From Janthinobacterium sp. 344 (GTDB taxonomy: Bacteria > Pseudomonadota > Gammaproteobacteria > Burkholderiales > Burkholderiaceae_D): a stretch of 64,000 bases of DNA. Positions 17,477-25,100 of this stretch are shown here, in pieces (positions within the stretch are counted from its first letter, which is position 1; each line of letters opens with the position of its first letter). The position numbers were made by a program, and so were the translations under genes. The notes under the pieces are model-generated. The model saw only the letters and a list, made by a program, of their open reading frames with translations, was not told the origin of the DNA and made no database searches. The stretch covers positions 445,344 to 509,343 of the forward strand of contig NZ_FOKL01000004.1 in assembly GCF_900112025.1 (NCBI RefSeq), written 5' to 3'.

Positions 17477-18847
17477 TTAAACGTGTAATAACAGGTGTTC
17501 GCGCTCCCACGGACTGATGACGGTCATGAATTCCTGGTGCTCCAGGTCCTTGATGGCCGCATACACGTCGATGAAGCGCTCGCCCAGCACCGTGCGCAGC
17601 TTGTCTTCCGCGCGCAGCAGCTGCAGGGCTTCGGGCAAGCCTTGCGGCAGCTCGAACTTCATGTCATAGGCGCTGCCCACCATCATCGGCGTCGCTTCCA
17701 GCTGTTCCGTCATGCCCAGGTAGCCGCAGGCCAGGGTGACGGCCAGGGCCAGGTAGGGATTCGCATCGGCGCCGATGATGCGGTTTTCCACGCGCCGGTC
17801 CTGCACGCCCGACTCGGGCACGCGGAAGCCCACGGTGCGGTTGTCCAGGCCCCACTGGATGTTGATCGGCGCGGCCGTGTGACGCACGATGCGGCGATAG
17901 GAGTTCACATACGGCGCGACGATGGCCATGGCCGACGGCATGTAGCGCTGCAGGCCGGCGATGTAATGCTTGAAGATGGGCGCGGCCGAACCGTCCTCGT
18001 TGCTGAAGATGTTCAGGCCCGTCTTCGCATCGACGACGCTCTGGTGCACGTGCATGGCGGACCCCGGCTCGCCGGCCATGGGCTTGGCCATGAAGGTGGC
18101 GTACATATCGTGTTTTAACGCCGCCTCGCGCAGGGTGCGCTTGAAGAAGAAGACCTTGTCGGCCAGGCCCAGCGGGTCGCCGTGCAGGAAGTTGATTTCC
18201 ATCTGTCCCGCGCCGATTTCGTGGATCAGCGTATCGACGTCAAGGTTCATCAGTTCGCAGTAATCGTAGATATCCTCGAACAGCGGATCGAATTCGTTGA
18301 CGGCGTCGATGCTGTACACCTGGCGGCTCGTCTCGGCCCGGCCGCTGCGCCCGATGGGCGGCTTCAATGGCAGGTCGGGGTCCGTGTTCTTCGCCGTCAG
18401 GTAGAACTCCAGCTCCGGCGCCACCACGGGTTTCCAGCCCTTGTCCGCATACAGTTTCAGCACGCGCCGCAGCACGGAGCGGGGTGCAAAATCGACCAGC
18501 GCGCCATCGGCAAAATAGCAGTCGTGGATGACTTGCGCGGTGGGATCGGTCGCCCACGGCACCATGGTGATGGTGGTGGGATCGGCCTTCAAGATCATGT
18601 CGCGGTCGGTGCTGGAAATGGCGCGGTCGTAGCCGCCATCGTCGACCGGGTAATTGCCCGTCACCGTCATGCCCAGTACCGCTTCCGGGATGCGCATGCC
18701 GCGCTCCTGGGTGAATTTCCCGCGCGGCAGGATCTTCCCCCGCGCCACGCCCGTCAGGTCGGGCACCAGGCATTCGATTTCCGTGACGCGCTTTTCATTG
18801 AGCCACAAATCCATATCCGTATAGGTGAAATTTTCGCGTATTGCCAT
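17477..18847 (-). CDS. puuA: Glutamine synthetase-family gamma-glutamylputrescine synthetase
   Basis: This is a 456-residue member of the glutamine synthetase superfamily. It begins with a beta-grasp N-domain (RVTEIECLVPDLTGVARGK). The catalytic domain contains APELEFYLT, IHEIGAGQMEINF, SAMHVHQSV and RRVENRIIGADANPYLAL, all carrying metal- or glutamate-binding residues of the fold. The adenylylation loop of true GlnA is absent, consistent with PuuA/SpuB-type enzymes that join glutamate to putrescine using ATP. The ATG at 18847 has GAGAGGGAAA upstream. It sits between puuD and spuC, which supports the polyamine role. Confidence 0.9.
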   Translation of the reverse strand: MAIRENFTYTDMDLWLNEKRVTEIECLVPDLTGVARGKILPRGKFTQERGMRIPEAVLGMTVTGNYPVDDGGYDRAISSTDRDMILKADPTTITMVPWATDPTAQVIHDCYFADGALVDFAPRSVLRRVLKLYADKGWKPVVAPELEFYLTAKNTDPDLPLKPPIGRSGRAETSRQVYSIDAVNEFDPLFEDIYDYCELMNLDVDTLIHEIGAGQMEINFLHGDPLGLADKVFFFKRTLREAALKHDMYATFMAKPMAGEPGSAMHVHQSVVDAKTGLNIFSNEDGSAAPIFKHYIAGLQRYMPSAMAIVAPYVNSYRRIVRHTAAPINIQWGLDNRTVGFRVPESGVQDRRVENRIIGADANPYLALAVTLACGYLGMTEQLEATPMMVGSAYDMKFELPQGLPEALQLLRAEDKLRTVLGERFIDVYAAIKDLEHQEFMTVISPWEREHLLLHV

Positions 18848-18901
18848 GTTTCCCTCTCGCTGGTCTTGATCAAACACCGCGTGCTGCGGGCGGTGCGCCT
18901 G

Positions 18902-19666
18902 TCATTCTGTCTTTCTGTGCTGCTCCTGGTAATCGCGGCAAGCCTGGCCGAAGGCGCCGAACAGGCGCAAGGATTGCGGGTTGTCCTCGACCTGCCATTC
19001 CGGGTGCCATTGCACGGCCAGCGCAAAGCCGGCGGCGCTGGCCACCGTATACGCTTCCACCAGGCCGTCATCGGCCAGCGCTTCCACCAGCAAGCCATCG
19101 GCCAGCCGGGCGATGCCCTGGCCGTGCAGGGAATTGACCATCATCTCGCTGTCGCCGCCCAGCAAGCGCGATAGCAGGCCGTCGGGCATCAACTTGATGC
19201 GGTGCGCGGGCGCGTACTGGCGTTCCAGCGGATCGAGCACGTTTTCGCGGTGATCCATCATGCCCGGCACGGCCTGCACGGCCTGGTGCAGGCTGCCGCC
19301 CAGGGCCACGTTGACTTCCTGGAAGCCGCGGCAGATGGCCAGCAGCGGCAACTGCGACGCCAGCGCGGCGCGGATCAGGGGCAAGGTGGTGGCGTCGCGC
19401 GCAGGGTCCTGCGGCAGCTCGGGATGCAGGATGTCTTCGCCATAAAGGCGGGCATCGACGTTCGAGGCGGAACCGGTCAGCATGACGCCGTCGGCAATGT
19501 GCAGCGCCGCCGCCAGGTCGGCATCGGCGCCCAGGGCGGGCAGCAGCAGCGGCATGCAGCCGGCGCCGTGCAGCACGGCGTGCAGGTATTTGTCCTGTGC
19601 CATGTGCCAGGCATGGCTGCCAAGCTGGCGCTGGCAGGCGGGAACGAGAACGATGGGACGGCGCAT
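18902..19666 (-). CDS. puuD: Gamma-glutamyl-gamma-aminobutyrate hydrolase
   Basis: This is a 254-residue class I glutamine amidotransferase-like hydrolase that releases GABA and glutamate from gamma-glutamyl-GABA. The nucleophile Cys112 lies in AICRGFQEVNVALGG, and the catalytic His222/Glu224 pair in QWHPEW; this is the PuuD/peptidase C26 pattern. GAGGTAGCAC precedes the ATG. It heads the puuD-puuA-spuC operon, with a 54-bp gap to puuA. No PuuR-type regulator is encoded nearby, but a 12-bp palindrome lies in the upstream intergenic region. Confidence 0.92.
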   Translation of the reverse strand: MRRPIVLVPACQRQLGSHAWHMAQDKYLHAVLHGAGCMPLLLPALGADADLAAALHIADGVMLTGSASNVDARLYGEDILHPELPQDPARDATTLPLIRAALASQLPLLAICRGFQEVNVALGGSLHQAVQAVPGMMDHRENVLDPLERQYAPAHRIKLMPDGLLSRLLGGDSEMMVNSLHGQGIARLADGLLVEALADDGLVEAYTVASAAGFALAVQWHPEWQVEDNPQSLRLFGAFGQACRDYQEQHRKTE

Positions 19667-19801
19667 ACAGTGCTACCTCGCTGGCGTGACAATCCAATGG
19701 CAGCGCCATGACAGCGCTGCCGCTCGCTTCACTGTACAGCAGAGCCGGTAGAAACGGCCACACGTGGCCAACAGGGGCCCACATCGCCTACACTACGGCT
19801 T

Positions 19802-19813
19802 TGCAATATTGCA
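19802..19813. promoter_or_regulatory. 12-bp palindrome between puuD and a divergent MFS gene
   Basis: TGCAATATTGCA is perfectly palindromic and sits in the 276-bp region between puuD and the divergent MFS gene. Its location suits an operator for either gene. The rest of the region shows no strong sigma-70 pair that I could settle on. The regulator is unknown. Confidence 0.3.
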
Positions 19814-19942
19814 CTTAGTAAAATCATCATATGCCCGTCCGGCGCCAAACACCAGCGCCACAGGCAAAGCCGCCTATTTTTCCATGCATCCACACCACTG
19901 TTCCGTTCCTTCCAGCGCCGTTTCCACCCTGCGGGGGCAGCC

Positions 19943-21088
19943 ATGAAGCAGATGCCATGGCGCGATTTCTTCGCCCTCGTGGTCAGCATCGGCGTGGTCG
20001 GACTGGGCCTGGGCGCCACCATGCCGCTCACCGCGCTGACCCTGCACCAGCGCGGCGTGGGCACGGATATCATCGGCATGATCACGGCCGTCAGCGCCCT
20101 GGGCATCCTGGCCGCTTCGCCATTCGTCTCGGGCTGGGTGGGACGCTTCGGCGCGCGCGCCACCATGCTGGGCGCCGTCTGGGTGGCAGCGCTGGCGACG
20201 ATCGCCATGCAGTTCAGCGACCATCTTCTGGCGTGGAGCGTGCTGCGTTTCCTCTTCGGCGGCGCCATGGGCGTGCTGTTTACCATCGGCGAAGCATGGG
20301 TCAACCGCCTGGCGCCCGACAATTCACGCGGCAGGGTGGTGGCCATGTACACCACCAGCTTTACTTTCTTCCAGCTGATCGGCCCCGCCCTCGTGGCCCT
20401 CTTCAACGACAAGATTTCATGGAGCTTCGCCGCCTGCGGCCTGCTGTTCCTGCTGGCCGTGCCGGGCCTGATGCTGATCTCGAACAGCGGCCCGGAAAGG
20501 GAGCCGGAAGAGCATGGCGTCAAATGGACCCTGATCCTGCCGCGCATGCCGATGATCGTGCTCGGTGCCGCCTTCTTCGCCCTGTTCGACACCCTGGCAT
20601 TGAGCTTGCTGCCCCTGTATGCGATGGAACACGGCATCGGCACGGACCTGGCCCTGCTGTCGGCCACCGTGGTACTGGTGGGCGACACGGGCCTGCAATT
20701 CGCGCTGGGCTGGATGGCCGACCGCTTTGGCCGCGCCAGGGTGCACGCGGGCTGCGGCGTGGCCGTCTGCCTGCTGCTGCCGCTGCTGCCGTTCGCCGTC
20801 GGCACGCCGTGGCTGTGGTGGACCCTGCTGCTGTTGCTGGGCGCGGCGGCGGGCGGCATCTACATGCTGGCGCTGGTGGCCTGCGGCGAACGGTTTACGG
20901 GCCTGTCGCTGACCAGCGCCAGCGCCATCGTCAACGCCACCTGGGGTATCACCAGCGGCGGCGGGCCACTGCTGACGGGCGTGCTGATGCAGTCCGTGGG
21001 CGTGAACGCCCTGCCGGCCGTGATGTGGGTGTGCTGCGCCATTTTCGTCGGCAGCGCCGTGTGGGAGCGCAGGAAGGGAATCGTCTAG
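19943..21088 (+). CDS. MFS transporter, YcaD-like
   Basis: This is a 381-residue inner-membrane protein with about twelve membrane segments and no soluble domains. The N-half contains the motif-A-like GWVGRFGARATMLG and the MFS segment FLFGGAMGVLFTIGEAWVNRLAPDNSRGRVVAMY, which is typical of the YcaD/UMF1-like drug and sugar efflux group. The C-half repeats the pattern in GWMADRFGRARVHAG. It is divergent from puuD across 276 bp and convergent with the Pro/Ala-rich membrane protein gene, with stops 6 bp apart. Substrate unknown; a polyamine link is possible only by neighbourhood. Confidence 0.85.
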   Translation: MKQMPWRDFFALVVSIGVVGLGLGATMPLTALTLHQRGVGTDIIGMITAVSALGILAASPFVSGWVGRFGARATMLGAVWVAALATIAMQFSDHLLAWSVLRFLFGGAMGVLFTIGEAWVNRLAPDNSRGRVVAMYTTSFTFFQLIGPALVALFNDKISWSFAACGLLFLLAVPGLMLISNSGPEREPEEHGVKWTLILPRMPMIVLGAAFFALFDTLALSLLPLYAMEHGIGTDLALLSATVVLVGDTGLQFALGWMADRFGRARVHAGCGVAVCLLLPLLPFAVGTPWLWWTLLLLLGAAAGGIYMLALVACGERFTGLSLTSASAIVNATWGITSGGGPLLTGVLMQSVGVNALPAVMWVCCAIFVGSAVWERRKGIV

Positions 21089-21094
21089 CGTTTT

Positions 21095-21880
21095 TTACTT
21101 CTTTTCCAACCGCTGCCGCAGCTCCTCGGCCACCGGATAATCGGGATAGGCCAGCCGGAACGCGGCCCATTCCTCGTGCGCCAGCGCGCCCTCGCCCGCC
21201 TTGAGCAGGGCGTCGATCTTCACCAGCCACACGGCGGCGTCGAGCCTTGCCGGCGGCGGCAGCGGCGCGGCGCGGGCGGCGACGGGAGCGGGCATGGCCA
21301 GCGCGCGCTGCGCGGGCGCCCGGCGCTGCAGGGTCGATTCATCCTGCATGGCGGCTTTCTGCTCCATCTGCGCCTGCATCTGCTGGCCCATTGCTGCGGC
21401 AGGCGGCGGTGGTGGCGCCGGGGGTGCCAGCTCGGCCTGCGCCGCAGGCTTCGTTGGCGTCCTGGCCTTCGCCAATGGCGCCGGCGCCACTGGCGAAGGG
21501 GGCGCCGGCGGCGCGGAATCTTCTGCGGCAGGCGCAGGCGCCACCGCCTGCGTGGCCGGCTCGCCGACCACGGGGAACTGCGCCGGCTTCGAGCCGAACC
21601 AGTCCACGCCGATCAGGTTGACCGTCAGCAGCACGGCGGCGGCGAGCCCCAGCGGAATGCGCCAGCGCTGCAGGTGGTCGGGGGCTTTCTTCACAGGCAG
21701 GGTGCGCAGCGCGCCATCGGCGCTGTCGTTGGCCGCTGCCGGCTGGTGCACGGCTTTTTCCGCGTCGGCCAGGATGGCCGCATCGAGCGCGCTGGAAGGC
21801 GCCGGCTGCGGCAGGCTGGCCAGCAGCGCGTTCAATTCCGCGTCATCGGCTTCGTCGTGATCTTGATCGTGCGTAGTCAT
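21095..21880 (-). CDS. Single-pass membrane protein with Pro/Ala-rich region; candidate anti-sigma factor
   Basis: This is a 261-residue protein with no family I can name. An acidic N-terminal cytoplasmic segment (about residues 1-90) is followed by one transmembrane helix (PLGLAAAVLLTVNLIGV, about 91-108). A long Pro/Ala-rich linker (about 125-185) comes next, then a Gln/Met patch. The C-terminal 45-residue domain (LDAAVWLVKIDALLKAG to AEELRQRLEKK) looks helical and tetratricopeptide-like. The ATG overlaps the sigma-factor stop by 4 bp, which is the usual genetic mark of an anti-sigma factor. No ZAS zinc motif is visible, so the anti-sigma role is inference. Confidence 0.75.
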   Translation of the reverse strand: MTTHDQDHDEADDAELNALLASLPQPAPSSALDAAILADAEKAVHQPAAANDSADGALRTLPVKKAPDHLQRWRIPLGLAAAVLLTVNLIGVDWFGSKPAQFPVVGEPATQAVAPAPAAEDSAPPAPPSPVAPAPLAKARTPTKPAAQAELAPPAPPPPPAAAMGQQMQAQMEQKAAMQDESTLQRRAPAQRALAMPAPVAARAAPLPPPARLDAAVWLVKIDALLKAGEGALAHEEWAAFRLAYPDYPVAEELRQRLEKK

Positions 21881-22440
21881 GCCTGTCCTCCCGTGCCTGC
21901 CGCGCCATCCAACTGGGTCCGCAATTTCTGCATGGCGTAGCGCAGCCGGCTCTTGACGGTTTGCGCTTCCGTCTCCGTCACCACGGCGATATCCTGGATG
22001 CTCATGCCGCTGAACTGCTGCAGCACCAGCGCTTCCTTTTGTTCCACCGGCAGCGCGGCGATGGCCGCATGCAGGCGCGCATGCTGCTGCTTCTGTTCCA
22101 GCGACCGCTGCGGCGATGCGCCCTCGTCCGGCAGTTCGCCCGCTTCCTGTTCCTGCCCTTGCCGCTGGCGCAGCAAATCGATCAGCCGGTTGCGCGCAAT
22201 CTGGTACAGATAGGTGCGAAACGCCGCCTGCGGCTGGTAGCCGGCGCGCGCCGCATGCAGGCTGGCCCACGCATCCTGCACGATCTCGTCGACCCACGCG
22301 CGGCGCGGCGAACGCCAGGCCACGAAGCGGTACAGGCCCTGGCTGTGGCGCCGGTACAGTTCGCGAAACGACGGCAGGTCGCCGGCGCCGTAGCGCAGCA
22401 TCAGGTCTTCATCCGTGGCGGTGAGTAAAGTGTCGGGCAT
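21877..22440 (-). CDS. ECF-type RNA polymerase sigma factor
   Basis: This is a 187-residue sigma-70-family protein of the two-domain ECF layout. Sigma-2 covers about residues 20-90 (LMLRYGAGDLPSFRELYRRH, then VDEIVQDAWASLHAARAGY and FRTYLYQIARNRLIDLLR). After an acidic linker, sigma-4 carries the helix-turn-helix IAALPVEQKEALVLQQFSGM followed by SIQDIAVVTETEAQTVKSRL. The ATG at 22440 is favoured because homologues begin near the LLTATDEDLMLRY segment. It starts 49 bp after the beta-propeller stop and overlaps the Pro/Ala-rich membrane gene, so the three form one minus-strand unit. Confidence 0.92.
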   Translation of the reverse strand: MPDTLLTATDEDLMLRYGAGDLPSFRELYRRHSQGLYRFVAWRSPRRAWVDEIVQDAWASLHAARAGYQPQAAFRTYLYQIARNRLIDLLRQRQGQEQEAGELPDEGASPQRSLEQKQQHARLHAAIAALPVEQKEALVLQQFSGMSIQDIAVVTETEAQTVKSRLRYAMQKLRTQLDGAAGTGGQA

Positions 22441-22489
22441 GCGAAGCAGTGTAGCCGAACTGCGCGGCAGCGACAATTTCTGTCCGCCG

Positions 22490-24376
22490 TCAGCGTGCGG
22501 CTGGTGCATAGCTGATGCGGCGCACTTCGCGGATCTGTCCCTCCCTGAGCGCCCCTTCCACCAGTTCATAGCCGAGCAGGGCGAAGACGCGGCCCTGCAG
22601 GAACAGCGGCCGTGCATTGCCATACCAGTCCACGCACGATGCGCGGCAGCCGTCGTCCGGCGCCGGACCGGGACGCGCCGCCAGCGCGCCCAGTTCCGTC
22701 AAGGTCAAGCCGCTGTTGCGCAGATACAGGACGGAGGCGGCTGAACGGTTCAAGCCGGGCCGCTCGTCCGCGCCCAGGATGGGCAGGCCGAGCAGACCCT
22801 CATTTTGAGCTTGCGGCTTGTAGAAGAAGCCGTGGCTGCGCGACTCGCCCTGCGCCGCGTCGGCGCGGATGTAGCGCGTGGCGACGGCCGCCTGCGGCCC
22901 CAGGCGGATGCTGCTGAAATGCAGATCCCTGCCCTGCGCGCCGATCACCACGGCGTCATCGCCCAGCGCCTCGATGCGTTCCACGCCATGCGGCAGGGAC
23001 AAGGCTTGCACGCTGCCCGCATCGGCCCAGCGCACGGCATACAGGGGCTGGCGCGGCCAGGCCTGGTCGGCCTTGCGGCGTCCGGCATTGCCCGGATTGC
23101 CATACAACAGATACGCCCCCACGTAGCGGTTCTGCAGCCCGTAGCCGCCACCGCCGGGCAGCGGCCGGTAGCTGCCGGCCGGCGCACTGTCGCGGCCATC
23201 GGAAAACGACGCCAGTGGCACGCGCAGCAGCGCCATGTCGCCGCGCCCGCGCGCGCCATCCCACATGGCATCGCCCTGGCCCTCGGCGCGCAGCAGCACG
23301 TTCAGGTGGCCGTCGCCGCTCTCCAGGAACGAGAACTGGTCGACGGGCGCGCCGGCCACCTTCAGGGCGCTGGGCGCCGAGCCGTCGAGGGGAATGCGGA
23401 ACACGCCCGAGTCGCTGCCCCGGCGCGTGGTCCACACGAAAACGGACTCGCCCGACACGTAAAACACGCGGCCCTGCGGCCCCATCACGGCCGTCGCTGC
23501 GCAGCGCATGTCGCGCTGCGCCAGGTCGCAGACGGTCACCGTATGCAGGGTCACGCCATTGCCCGGCTCCAGCTCGTCGTCGGTGCGGTAGATGTGGGTG
23601 GCCGGGGCGATGCGCTTGAAGTCCGATGGCACGGCGTCAGGGCGCCAGCGGCGCAGGGCGGGAAAGCCGCCGAAGATATCACCGCGGCGAAAATCCAGCG
23701 ACAGGGGCGAATAGAACACCAGCTTGCTGCCGATCAGGCGGCTGGCGTAATTGCGCGACGAGTAGTAATCGTTGGAGCGCAAGTGATACGTGGCACGGTA
23801 GGCCAGCTTGCCGTCCGCGTTGATGTCGAACAGGCCGATTTCCGTGCCGCCACGGCTGTAGCTGTAGCCGATCACCGCGACCGTGTCGCCATCGACCAGC
23901 ATCTCGTCGTACCAGCTGCCGGACGGGTCGGCCCCCGGCGCAAATGCGTCGAGCGAAGCGACGGGCTGCAGGGCATTGCCGCCCACCTGCACGGTGAACA
24001 GCTTGCCGCGCCGCAGGATCACCAGGTGCTTGCCATGCAGCTTGACGATGCCGCCTTCGTCCACGCCCGTCGTCTGCACATTGGTGACGGATTCGGCCGC
24101 CTCCGCCGATGCCGCCGGCGCCGGCGCCGCTTTCGCCACCATCGGCGCGGGGGCAGCCGGCGGGGCCGCCGCCATGGACTGCGCCGTGGCGCGCTGCAGT
24201 TGCCGCTGCTCCCTCTGCAATGCCGCCTGGCGCGCCTGCAGCTGCCGCAGGTAGTTGCTCAAGGCTTGCTCGCTGGCGAATGGCGCCAGGGTTTTCCTGG
24301 GCGCCGTCCCGGCGGCGTGGCTGGCCGCCGACAGCAGCAGGGACAGTATCAAGGTGATCGTGCGGGCGCTGGACAT
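22490..24376 (-). CDS. Secreted beta-propeller domain protein
   Basis: This is a 628-residue exported protein. A signal peptide (TLILSLLLSAASHAAG, about residues 8-23) precedes a helical, Gln/Arg-rich segment (about 35-66) and an Ala/Pro linker. The large remainder has repeated beta-strand blades and resembles the C-terminal beta-propeller family (Beta_propel), with the family-typical TNVQTTGVDEGGIVKLHGKHLVILR near its start. GGAGAAGAAG precedes the ATG. It lies directly upstream of the sigma factor and Pro/Ala-rich membrane protein, hinting at an envelope-sensing function; no enzymatic motif is visible. Confidence 0.82.
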   Translation of the reverse strand: MSSARTITLILSLLLSAASHAAGTAPRKTLAPFASEQALSNYLRQLQARQAALQREQRQLQRATAQSMAAAPPAAPAPMVAKAAPAPAASAEAAESVTNVQTTGVDEGGIVKLHGKHLVILRRGKLFTVQVGGNALQPVASLDAFAPGADPSGSWYDEMLVDGDTVAVIGYSYSRGGTEIGLFDINADGKLAYRATYHLRSNDYYSSRNYASRLIGSKLVFYSPLSLDFRRGDIFGGFPALRRWRPDAVPSDFKRIAPATHIYRTDDELEPGNGVTLHTVTVCDLAQRDMRCAATAVMGPQGRVFYVSGESVFVWTTRRGSDSGVFRIPLDGSAPSALKVAGAPVDQFSFLESGDGHLNVLLRAEGQGDAMWDGARGRGDMALLRVPLASFSDGRDSAPAGSYRPLPGGGGYGLQNRYVGAYLLYGNPGNAGRRKADQAWPRQPLYAVRWADAGSVQALSLPHGVERIEALGDDAVVIGAQGRDLHFSSIRLGPQAAVATRYIRADAAQGESRSHGFFYKPQAQNEGLLGLPILGADERPGLNRSAASVLYLRNSGLTLTELGALAARPGPAPDDGCRASCVDWYGNARPLFLQGRVFALLGYELVEGALREGQIREVRRISYAPAAR

Positions 24377-24472
24377 CGCTTCTTCTCCGGTTGGCTGGGG
24401 TGTCCAACATGAAACGCGGCGACGCAGAAAAAGGGGTTAAATGCGCGTCGACCTCTTCTGCAAGTTGTCGCC

Positions 24473-25096
24473 TTACTCGAAACCCCGGATGCGGTCGCCG
24501 TTAAAATTCGGCAGGCGCCACTCGAAATGCAGGGCCAGGAAACGGAACAGGAAGCCGGCGCCGATCGACGCCAGTTGCGCCACCGAGCTGTCGACCTTGA
24601 AGTACAGCAGGCCGACATACAGGCTGCCCGTAAACAGGGCCACGGTGGCATACACTTCGCGCTGCAGGACCAGCGGAATCTGGTTGCACAGGATATCGCG
24701 CAGCAGGCCGCCAAAGACGCCCGTGATCATCCCCGCCAGCACCACGATGGCAGGGTGCATCTTGGCCGACATGGCGATGTCGCAGCCGATCACGCAGAAC
24801 GCCACCAGTCCCAGGCCGTCGACCAGCAGGAACACCGTGCGCAGGTGGTGCAGGTAGCGCGCCACCACGGCCGTGACAACGGCCGCGCCCACCGTAAACA
24901 GCAGGTATTCGGGATGCGCGATCCAGCCCAGCGGGTAGTGCCCCAGCAGCACGTCGCGGATGGTGCCGCCACCGAGCGCGGTGACGGTGCCGATCATGCA
25001 GATGCCGAACAAATCCATGCCGCGCCGCATGCCCATGATGGCGCCGGACATCGCTTCGGCGACGATCGCCACCAGGTAAATCGTATATAACAGCAT
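24473..25096 (-). CDS. Trimeric intracellular cation (TRIC) channel family protein
   Basis: This is a 207-residue polytopic membrane protein of the bacterial TRIC/YadS (formerly UPF0126) family. Two homologous three-helix repeats each carry the conserved glycine-rich bend: ALGGGTIRDVLLG at about 41-53 and VFGGLLRDILCN at about 128-139. Bacterial homologues form K+-permeable trimeric channels. Its start is only 4 bp after the stop of the upstream penicillin-binding protein gene, so the two are co-transcribed. AAGAGTAAGAG provides the ribosome-binding site. Confidence 0.93.
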   Translation of the reverse strand: MLLYTIYLVAIVAEAMSGAIMGMRRGMDLFGICMIGTVTALGGGTIRDVLLGHYPLGWIAHPEYLLFTVGAAVVTAVVARYLHHLRTVFLLVDGLGLVAFCVIGCDIAMSAKMHPAIVVLAGMITGVFGGLLRDILCNQIPLVLQREVYATVALFTGSLYVGLLYFKVDSSVAQLASIGAGFLFRFLALHFEWRLPNFNGDRIRGFE

Positions 25097-25100
25097 GCTC

